NCBI GenBank assembly: GCA_017542725.1
Contig: JAFXWR010000272.1
Location: 1 to 34,900 of the forward strand
Direction of reading: 5' to 3'
Source of the DNA: Lachnospiraceae bacterium
GTDB lineage: Bacteria; Bacillota_A; Clostridia; Lachnospirales; Lachnospiraceae
Length of the DNA stretch: 34,900 nucleotides
Shown: positions 9,701-21,700 of the stretch, one piece after another
Numbering within the stretch: the stretch's first letter is position 1
Layout: every line of letters starts with the position of its first letter
Made by a program: the position numbers and the translations under genes
Notes under the pieces: generated by a model
Seen by the model: the letters and a program-made list of their open reading frames with translations, nothing else
Told to the model about the DNA's origin: nothing
Databases searched by the model: none

Positions 9701-12700
9701 AAGCACATTTCTTGCTACATATTGAGTTGCTATCACTACATCGTTTACAACAAATGTAAGTGGTATGAAACCATCGCCTACTGCTAACTCAACATTACTA
9801 TATGATCCTTTCTTATATACTCTATGTCCAAGTGACTTAGCCGCATTGTCAATTAAGAATATATTACTTGGGTCATTCATAGTATTAGTATTCTTAAACT
9901 CATCGAAATTATACTCATTCCAATACTTGAATATAGTCATATTGTTGTTAAGAGCCGCTACGCTTATCCTTGACTTTGTAGCTATCTTCTTTCCTGCTAC
10001 ATTCTTGATAAGTCCGTTTGGACGTACAAGTATTGAAGCTACATCAGTTGAACTATTATTATTTATCTGAACATTTCCCTCTACATAGAGAGTACCTTTT
10101 AAGTCAACTGCATATCCTGTTGGTAAGACATTGTTGGTAATGCTTGTAGTTCCAAGAAGCACAAGTTCTGCGCCAGTATCTATATCAAGTATGCCATTTG
10201 TCTTTCCTGTCATACTTAAGTTACTTATAGTAGCTTTTGTATTTGTATGGAAGATGCTTGTTACAGTATTGTTATCTGTATCATATTGACTTGTTAATTC
10301 TATATGAGAGTTGTCAAGTTCTAACAAATAATCTGCTACGTTGTCTTTTACAACTATCTTTTCTCCATCAAGAGCGCTCTTGCCAGATAATTTAATCAAT
10401 GCTCCATCTGTGACATTGTTATTTATAATTGATAATGTAGATATTGATAAGTTATCATCAAGTTTAAGTGATACTACATTGGCATTGTTAGTATGCACAT
10501 TTGCTATACTTACTGATGCCACATATGTTATAGACGAATCTATCTCTACTACTGGAAGTGTTGATGCATTGTCTATATTCTTTATAGTTACATTTTCAAG
10601 GTAAAGTCTTGCATCACTATCTGCCTTAAGTACTGACTGTCCAAGTGCAGCTGTGAAGTTCATATTTGATATAGTAATGTTGTACATATTTAGTCTTCCG
10701 CTTATATCAAATACACTATCCTTAGTTCGCGATACAGATGTTGTGTTGCTTACTATAGCTCCTGTGCCCTTGCAATCTGTAAATGTGATTTCTTTATCCT
10801 TGGCAAGTGTAAGCACTGTCAATCCTTTAGCAAGTTTCATTTGATATCCATTTAAGCAGATTACTGAACCTGTAGCTAAATTATCAAGTGGTCTATCAAC
10901 AACAATATCGTTGTTGAGTACGAAATACTTATTTACATGATTATTTAGCATCTCATCAAGATTTGAAACATCAGTAAATGATAATAACTCTTTATGCATT
11001 GTGCCATCCATATGGGCATCTGAATCGGTAGCAGTATGTCCACATGCTGTATGAGTATGTGCTGAGAGCAATACATATGCATCTTCTGTCAACTTAACTG
11101 AATACTTAGCCTTGTCCATTTCCCAATTTACAGTTACTTTCTCATCATCAGGTGAAGGAGCTATCCATACCTGCTCACTCATTGGTCTATCATGGAGTTT
11201 TACATAGTCTACATAAGCATCTATATTCTTTGCTACATATTGAGTTGCAAGTATCACAGTGCTTGTCTTCTTCTCTTTAAATCTAAGAACTGCATATTCT
11301 TTACCAAGTCTAAGTTCTACTTTATCATATATGCCTGCTTTATAAATTCTCTTATCAGCATTAGTTGTAGCCGCATTATCAATGTGGAAGATTTCAGTTG
11401 GTGCGTACATCACTCTTGAGCCTGATACATCGCTAAAGCTTGCAATCATTGAATCATTCCAATATCTAAAGAATGGACTCTCTATATTCTTTACTTGTAC
11501 ATAGATTTCAGAAGATGATGAAATCTTAGATATCTCATCGCCTCTTATTGCCTCTCTGTCCACAACTAAGTTAGCGTCGCTAAGTGCACCGCTTATATTT
11601 GCCTTGTTATCCTTAACTACTATGTCACCGCCTAATATAAGGTTTGCAGTAGCAAGAGTTACTACACCATCTGCAGCTACTTTATTGTCCTTTATAGTTA
11701 CATCGTTAAGTGTTACACTAATTGTTGCTGTATTTCCTTTAGCTGAAATAAGTGTTACATTTGTTTCGTTGTCTGACATAACAACATTTTCAAGTAATGC
11801 ATTAGTCTCGGCATAGATGATGCTTGAATTTTTGTTTGTAGTGTTCTTATTTTCTTTCTCATCAGCAAATCTTATATTTCCAATTTGTGACTCAGCGCCA
11901 AATACATATATTTCTCTACCCTGTCCACTTACGCCAAGTGCAGAATTCTTAGTATAGTTGCCATTTAATACATATGGGTCAAGTTTACTTCCTAATAAAG
12001 TTGCACCATTAAGCGCAATAGCTCCACCATACTGTGCCTCATTATCTTTTATAATAAAGTGGTTGTTGAGACCAAGTCCTGACTCTTCTATGCTTATCGC
12101 ACCACCTATTCTTGCTCCAGTATTTCTTGCTATACTGATTGTTGCTAGAGCCTCTAAAGTTGCATTTGGACCAATATAAACTGGTGTATATGATGCATCT
12201 CCATATACCTTATTATCTTCTATCTTAGTCTCTGCCGATACGTTTACAGTTGAATTTCTATTTAAGTTAATGAGCGCACTAGTTACTGAGTTAGATGATA
12301 TATTTGTCTCTCCATTTAAGTCTACAGTAGCACCTTCACCTACACGGATTGCATCTGCAATTATATTGTTTGTTAATTCTAGTTTGCCAAATGCCACATT
12401 GACATTTTCATCAACTTCTACTGCTGTACCACCTCTATTGTTGTTAAATGTAAGTTCTCCAAATGTGATACCTAAGTTGCCGACAGCTCTTCTCTTTAAG
12501 TTCATCAAGCTATCATCTTTTCCAACAATATTATCTTTAAATCTCACTTTATCGTAAAGTATCTCGCCATTTTGTTGAGAGTTAGAAATTAAGTTTACGT
12601 CTACTCCGTTGATACTATTTCCCATGAATAGCACGTCGTGTAGATTTGCTTTTGCATCTCTTCCTACATTTACTATACTCATACCAAAGTCTGCATTAGT

Positions 12701-15700
12701 AAAGCTAAATGTAGCGAATTGAACATTATAGAAGTTAACTTCTGCGGCTCTTTGTATATTAAATGGTGGATCATTTAAACTATCATCATTGTCTACTTCT
12801 GTGATATATCCTCTATTAGCAACTCCTGTATTCACCGCATTTCCACAATCAGTGATATTTAAAACACCTTCATCTGTAAGTTTAAATCCACTATTGCCAT
12901 GCTCAAATATCATATTATGCCCTGCAAGACAGATAGTTGAACCTGAAGCTACATTTCTAATAGGAGTATTGATGTTGTCATATATTATCAAGTCATTTCT
13001 AAGTGCTACATATGCTGGCTCTGCTTGAGAAAGTGCACTTATCAATTCATCAAGATTAGATACAAACCTAAATGTCACAACCTTATGTTCTTCTCCACCC
13101 ATATGAACGCAAGACTCTGTGGCAAGTAATCCACAAATCTTATGAGTGTGAGAAGCAAGTGTTGCATATCTTGTATTAGTAATCTTGACACTATATTTTT
13201 TGTCATTGCCAAAGATCCAATCAACAGATTTAGTCTCATCGCGAACATCTGGTCCTTCCCATATAGCATCCTTTATTGCCATGCCTGCTACTTTAACTGT
13301 GTCAACATAAGTCTCAACATTTTTAGCTACATATTGAGTTGCAATTATATCTTTATGAGCCTTGTCACTTGTAAATACTAATTTCTCGTAGTCTCTACCA
13401 AGTACAAGAGTTACATCACTATAAGTTCCCTTCTTGTAAACTCTAAATCCTCTGTCATAAGAACTCTTATCTACCTTAAATATCTCTTCTGGCAAGTAAG
13501 CTGAATGAGCATCATCAAACTTATCAAATCCAGCTATAGCATATTCATTCCAGTGCATAAAGATTTCATTTTCAACATTTATGTCTGAGAAGTAAATCTC
13601 TGAGCTTGTAGATATAGGTGAAATGTATCCAGCCTCAAGTTTAGCACCCGCTCCAATTTTCACATTAAAGTCTTCTCCCGCTAAAGTCTTATTGTCTTTT
13701 ACCACTACATTATTATTGATAGTCATAGTTGCTGATTCAATATCAATTGCACCATATGTATCTACTATGTTATCTCTTATTGTAACTTGATTTTCAATAT
13801 CAACTGATGCAGCGTCTCTTGTGTATAAGAACGAACCTCTATTTCCTATATAAGACACTGATGAAATTCTAAGTTCTGTGTTGTAGCTAGCTCCATCATC
13901 TATGTCAAGTACAAATGCTGCTCTTCCAACTTCTATGCCACTTACACTTAACTCATTCATATTTATATATCCGCCATTTAAGTAAATCATAGAATTAGAA
14001 GCCTTGTTTGTACCTGTAAATATTAAGCCCTTACCAACTTCAACATCATTTAGGTGTTCCATCTTAATCAAATTATCACTTGCGTTATTGTCAGCAAATA
14101 CTAAGTCTTCAAAGTTTGTATTGTTTTCTCCAGAATATCTTGAAACTATTAAGTTAGAAGCTTTGTTGTTTTCAAATGTCATTCCTTTTACATCTATGTC
14201 ATTAGTTCCAAGTACTCTATTTGTTTCTAAGAATACTGCGCCCTCAGAGTTATTGTTCTTAAATATAATTCTTGAATCATTATTTGCGAATTCAAGTGAT
14301 GCATTGGTAAGCCCTACTATAGAAGACATACTTGCCATATCAGGAGATGTAATTATAGCTTTATTACCAACTATCTCTACTTCGCCATCAATTATAAGCT
14401 TAGATTCAGCAGCTGCTATTGCTGATCCAAATACTGCTTCATTATTTACTATTTCACTTCTTGTAGTGATTACAAGTTCACTAGTTGTTCTTGCCATAAT
14501 AGCAGCACCTGAAACTGCTTTGTTGTCTCTATATACTGCCTTGCCAGTTACTGTGAAGTCTACATCATCAGTTAATAGTATACCAGCACCTACACGTGCA
14601 TCATTACTTATTGCGTTGAACTTATTTACTGTAAATGTTCCGCTATCTACTGAGATTACAGAACCATTATTAACTCTGTTGCCTATAGAGTTGAGTACTC
14701 CGTTTACAGCTACATTTGTGTTATATAAGTTAATAAATCCATCTATCATTGCAGTTTCAACTGTAGCAGTATTTCTAACTATTGACATAGTAGAGATTAC
14801 AACTTCACTATCAGCCAAATCCATAAATGTTGCATTTGTAGTAGTATTATTTACAATGCTTGCTGATGCTACATAGAGCTTTGTGCTATCAGACATATTT
14901 AAGAATGCTCTACTATCAAATCTGTTGTTCTCTATCTCAACATTATTGAAGCTTACATTTCCATCATTGTCTACTCTGATAAACTCTTGTTTCTTAGTTG
15001 TATCTACATAATTCATAGAAGCAATTCTCAAGTTATAGAAGTTAAGTGCTCCATCTCTTACAAACATAGCTACAGGCTCTACAGAATATCCTGCTTCTCT
15101 ATCAGGACCTGTAGTAATCATACCTTTACTTACATCGTGTTTGCAGTCAGTGAATGTAATTGTCTCACCACTTGCGAGTTGCAACATCTTAACTCCACGT
15201 CTAATCTTAAGTTCATGACCATTTAAGCAGATTGCAGATCCATCTTTTAATCCTATAGCTTTTGTAATTTCTACATCTGTAGCAAGTACAAAATACTTAT
15301 ATCCAAGATTAGAGTTCTTTATGATTTCATTTTCATTCTTAACTTGTATAAAGTTCACAACATCTGTGTGGATAGATCCATCAAGATGAGCTTCTGTGTC
15401 TACGAATCTATTACCGCATATAGTATGTAAGTGTGAAAGGAGTAATATGTCATATGCATTTTTCTTTCCAACCTTTACACTGCTATGAGATGCTTCATAG
15501 TAAACTATTACAGTGCTGTCATCTTCATCTTCAACTGTTGGAACGAGCCACAATTGATCAGAAAGTTTTGCTCCATCAATTATTACTCTATCCATATATG
15601 TCTCTACATTTTTAGCCACATACTGAGTTGCAATAATAAAGTCTGGGTTAGTTTCTCTCTTATAGAGAAGTGTAGAATAATCAATTCCTACAAAGAGTGA

Positions 15701-18700
15701 CGTATTACCATATTTGCCAGACTTATAAATTCTTTGTCCTTCATCATAAGTTTCCTTATCAAGTATGAATATCTCTTCTGGCAAGTAAGCAACTCGATTA
15801 TTTGCAAAGTTGTCAAATGACTCGATATGTTTCTTATCCCAGAAGTCAAACATCTTGACATCCATTCTATTCTTATTATTTAAGCTTATCAAAGAACCTG
15901 AAGCAATTATGTAACCAGGTGCGACAACTATACGAGCATCATCATGTGAGCCATTTAGTTTTATAGAGCCCATACCATCTACACCACCATGGTTATCATA
16001 GATACTTATATGTCCACCAAGTATAAGTTGTCCGCTCACTGCTATTGCCGGAGATGCTACATTTATATTATTGTCTACGATATTTACATCACCAATAAGT
16101 GCTGCTTTACCATATCTACTAACATACAATATTCTGTTCTCTTTGTCTGTGACTGTTAAATTGTTGAATGTAGCAATCCATGGATTAAGTCTATTTCCAT
16201 TTACGTAGATAAGTTGGCCAAAGTAATTATCTGCAATATTAAATATGTCATCTATTGTTCCTTCAAATCCATTTTCTATACTGATAAGTGAGTAAGCTCT
16301 ATTATCTCTTATATCACTATGTGAAGCATATATATTGCCTCTACCACTTATTTCAAATAATGAATGGTCAAGAGTAGAAGTATTTGATCTATTGCCAATT
16401 ACTGAGATTGTAGAAATTATTATGTTGTCAATGTCATATACAAGTGATGCAAATGCTGCTACATCTCCACCAGCTCTATTATCTACAAAGCTTACACTTG
16501 CTACATAAACTCTTGACAAACTATCTGTCATATTGAAGAAACTACTATTAGAATTGTTTGTATTGTTTCTTACATTTACATTTTCAAGATATAATTTGCT
16601 ATTACTATCGACATTTATAATGCTTTGGTCAAGTGTGCTGTCATCAAATGCCATATTCTTAAATGTGACATTGAACAAATAGAGCTCTCCACCTTGCACG
16701 CTTATCATAGCATCATCAACTGAAGAAGCTGTATTTGTAGATTGAGTTATAGCTCCTGTTCCTTTGCAATCTGTGATAGTAAATACATATCCTGCATTTA
16801 ATGTTAAGAACTCAAGACCCTTGTCAACATTTAAGTTAAATCCGTTCAAACATATAACTGAATCTGAATCAAGGTCTATTGGTCTTGTAATATTTATATC
16901 ATTTGAAAGTGCAAAATACTTGCCATTTGCTCTATTAAGATCATCTTCATTTCCAGCATTTACAAATATGATAGTCTGATCATGCTTCTTGCCATCAAGG
17001 TGAGCAACTGAATCTGTAGCAATATGTCCACAAACTGTATGCATATGATCGATCAAGTAAATTGTCTTTTCACTTGTAATCTTTACGCTGTGCTTTGTGC
17101 CATCAAATCTCCAAGTCTCAGTTATATCTTCATCAGCAAGTGTTGGAGCAACCCAAAGTTGACGTATCTCAGGCACGTCATAAAGTCTTATATCATCGAC
17201 ATATGTCTCTACATTATGAGCAACATATTGAGTTGCAATTACTACTCTGTCATCCTTATTTCTCTTAACCTTAATAGTCTCAAAGTTTCTACCAACCTTA
17301 AGTTCTACATTGCTATATGTTCCACTCTTATAAATCTTTCTATTTGGTGTTGTAGCACCATTGCTTAGTGTAAATATCTCTTCAGGCAAATATGCAACTC
17401 TACCATTTTGTAAGTCATTGAAGCTTGCTATATCATATTCATTCCAATACTTAAAGAATGTTTCCTCATCAGTAGATACATCTACATAAATTTCAGAATC
17501 TGATGAGATAGGATGATTGATATCACCATAGTAATCTGCATATCCTGATGTAACAAGGTTTGCATCTCTTCCAGTTGTATAATCTTTGTTGTTCTTAACA
17601 ACCATCTTTCCACCAAGATATATGCTTCCATTATTTCTACTGTCTATTATACCTATAGATTCATTTAATCTATTGTGTTGTATATCTACATTTCTAAAGT
17701 TGTAATTACCTACTGCTAAATCAATAACTGGGTCTGCTGTAGTTATAGTGTTGTTACTTATCTTTATATTGTTGAATGTCACTTTGTCAGAAGATACATC
17801 AATTAGTGGGTGTCCTATTACAAAGTCAACAATTGATACTGATGAAATTATAGTCTCTCTTCCACTTGTATTTTCAACTTGTATCAATACACCTTCACTT
17901 GTGCCATTACCTTTTAATGTAAACATTCCTTCTTCAACTAAGATATTTGCATCATGCATCTTAATTATGGTTGCTCCACCTCTTGCTCTATTATTAGTAA
18001 TAGCATAATTCTTTGAATCTTTTGGTACAACCAAAGTAGCTTCATTTAACATAATTGCGCCTGAACCAGCCGATTCGTTATTTGACATTGTCGCTCTATT
18101 TGATAAGTAAATCTTTGAATTCTTATCAGCATAGATTGCGCCACCATTTGACATTGTATTTGTTACATTGTTATTTGTAATAGCGATATTTTCTGCAAGT
18201 CTAAACTCTGCATTCTCTCCAACAAATATACCACCACCATTATCAACAGCTGTATTTCTGTCGATTTCAACTATGCCATCTGTTGTCATAGTTCCTTTTT
18301 CGCCTACATAGATAGCTCCACCTTTTTGACCTCTGTTGTTCCTTACTATTACACTTTCGCTTCCCTTCAATACTGCATTCAAGTAAATAGGAGCGCCTGT
18401 TGTAGCATCGTTATTTGTCACTATGATTGGAGCTTGAACATCCATATCTTTATTTATGACAATTGCCGAACCATTCTTTCCTATATTTCCTTCGAAGTAA
18501 AGAGGTCCTTCATTCTTAGCCTCTCCATCGAGAGCAAGTACACCACCAATATCTGCAAGTACTTCATTTCTTATGAAGCTCATGGTAGATAATGTAAGTA
18601 CTCCTGTATCTTTTACATTTACTACTGCATAGGCAGCTCTATTATCTATAAATGATACACTTGCGAATTCTACATTATTGTATGCAGAAATTGGAAGTAA

Positions 18701-21700
18701 TGAGTTAACTTCTGATGCATTGTTAAGATTTGCTACCACAGCGTTATTTTCAAATGTAGTGTCTACAAATCTCAATTTATAGTTTCCAGTTCTTGATAAG
18801 TTGAAGAGTGATACTTCAGTATGGTCATAATTTAAGTTACCAAACTTAGACTCTATAAAGTTTACCTTACCATTTTGTCTTAAGGTCATAAATGTTGAGT
18901 AATCATCACTTGTATTTGATATAGTAGCTACCTCTATACCATAGAAATTAATAGTTCCGTTTTGAACTATGAAGTTGCTACTCATCTCACTTGCATCATC
19001 ACTCTCTGTAATATATCCCTTCTTAGGAGTATCAAGTGCTACTGCATTTCCACAATCACAGAAGTTAAGAGTGTTGTCTTGTGACATCATAAATGTATTC
19101 TTACCCTTCTTTATGATAAGTCTGTGGCCATTTAAGCATATGGTACTACCTGATGCTAGATTACTTATCTGCCTATCAATAATTAAATCTTGATAAAGTG
19201 CTAAGTAAAGTGGTCTACCTGGATGAGCGCTTATATAATTTACCAAATCTGTTTGGTCTGTAATATATGTGAACTTAACTTTCTCATGACTTGAGCCATC
19301 TATATGTTCGCAAGGAACTCCATCGCTAAGTCCGCATACCTTGTGTTCATGAGTTAATAGGTATACATCTCTTGCATCAAGAGTAGCGTTTACGTTGTAA
19401 GTTCCTCTTGCCATTTGCCAGTTTACATTCTTAGTGTTGTCGTCATTATCTGGTCCGCCCCATAACTGGTCATTGTCTTCAAGACCTCTAAGCATTATCT
19501 TGTCTACATAAGTAAGAGTATTCTTAGCTACATATTGAGTTGCAACTATGTCACTTGCATCTTTTCCAGTTCTAAATACAAGTGTTGCATAATCAGTTCC
19601 GGCATTAAGAGTTACTCTGCTATCTGTGCCCTTCTTATAAATTGCATATCCATTACTCTCTTCGTCTCTATCAAGTTTAAATATTTCTTGATGTAAGTAG
19701 AATTCGTGGTCGTCAAAATTATTAAACTCTTCTACATAATTGCCATTCCAATATTTAAATATCTCTTGCTCATTATTTTCTACAGAAACTCTTACTATAG
19801 AACCTGAAGCAATCTTATTTTCTTTATTCCAGAAACTTGAGCTTAATATACCGCCATCTGCTACATAGACATTTACAGGTCTTGACTCTAACGCGTTATT
19901 ACCATCAATATAGACATGGTCACTTAAGTAAAGTGTTCCATCTTTTTCTACATATATGATAGGTTTATTTCCTACAACATTATTTCCAGTGATGTTAGTC
20001 TCGCCTTTAAGAGTTACCTGTCCTCCCTTACCTACATAAAGAAGTGTTTCATTAAGTCCTACAGTATTACAACTTGCAATTATTGCATAAGTATTTGAGT
20101 CTGTAGCATATAAGATTGCATTTACATTGTTGTCGTGAATATCAAATCCACCAGCAAACATATCTGAGCCTTCGTATGCTATAAGCCTTGCAATACCTAT
20201 AGAAGTATTGCCTGCAATCTCTGCATAGTTAGCTGACATTCTTGTATCTTTACCAACTATATTGATAATCTGATTATCTGCTATATTTCTTACAATAGAA
20301 ACTGTAGATGCAACTACACCATCATCAGACTCTGTGTATAGAGTGAGGAAGGCTGTATTTGCACCGCTTATGTTATTTTCTGCGATACTTACACTTGCAA
20401 GTCTTAATTTTGCTTGCTTACCATATACGCCAACTAATGATGCTACATCTTTTACTTCATTATTTGCAAATACTACATTTTCGATATTTGCGACACCTTT
20501 TCCAGTTACATGTAAGAATGATTGTTTATCTGTTGCACTGTCATTTGAAACTTTCATATCTTCTACATGTATGTTATACATATCTAAGACACCATCAGTA
20601 ACTGAAATCATATTTTGTTTAGCATCTGCTTCACTTACGCTATTTTCTGATCTTGTAATAGTACCAATACTACTATTTATATTACAATCAGTAATAGTTA
20701 TGTGTTCACCATTTGCTACATTGAATATATCTAAACCTTTTCTAATCTTAAGTGTGTAACCATTTAGACAAATAGATGAGCCTGAAGCAAGGTCTATTGT
20801 CTTTGTGATTTCTACATTTGTAGCAAGAGCAAAATACTTATACTTGCCTGTTGCTAAGTTTTCAATAAGTCCAGCTTCATCTCTTACAACTACGAAATTA
20901 ACTATCTCGCTATGAAGCTCTCCATTAAAGTGAGGTATAGTATCAGCGACATCATTACCACAAATAGTGTGCTGATGGTTATTTAAGTAAACTATAGTAT
21001 CTTTTGAAACTTTTACATTGTGCTTTTCTTCATACATTCTCCAAGAAGTTGTGATATCTTCATCATCAAGTGATGGAGCTACCCACTCTTGGTTCACGAC
21101 ATCTCTATCATGAAGTATTACTTTATCTACATAAGTTTCTATGTTCTTTGCCACATACTGAGTTGCAAGAACTACTGGTGAGTTCTTCTCCTCTCTGAAT
21201 GTGATTGTTGCATAGTTATCACCGACTTTAAGTTCTGTATATGGGAATCCACCTTCTTTATAAAGTCTAAAGCCTTGATCAGTCATAAAGCCATCAACAT
21301 GGAATATATCATCAGGTGCAAACATAATAGTTGGATCAACTAACTCTGCAAAGCTTGCGATATATGCCTCATCCCAATACTTAAATGCTGTATCATTATT
21401 ATTTGCTACTGATACATAAATTTCTGAGTCTGAAGAAAGTTTAGCACCTTTATTACCAAGTGTCTCTCCTATACTATGAACATATAAGTTAAAGTCATCT
21501 CCTGTTGTCATCTTATTATCTTTTATAACTACTTTACCACCAAGGTAAATTCTTCCAGCCTCTACTTCTACTGCTGCTGCACTTAAGTTATTATTATTTC
21601 TAATATCGACATATCCTGCAAATCTTGTCTCTCCATCAATAATTTGTCTCAAGAATGAACCTTCATTGTCATGGTAAAGCACAGAGCCAGATGCTACAAA

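Noticed and set aside
14004..14876. Plus-strand open frame of 290 codons, and others such as 8517-8921, 20334-20759 and 30819-31253
   Set aside because: They are antisense shadows of the repetitive, low-complexity giant gene. Their products are Leu/Ser/Thr-rich without domains, and they lie wholly within conserved coding repeats.
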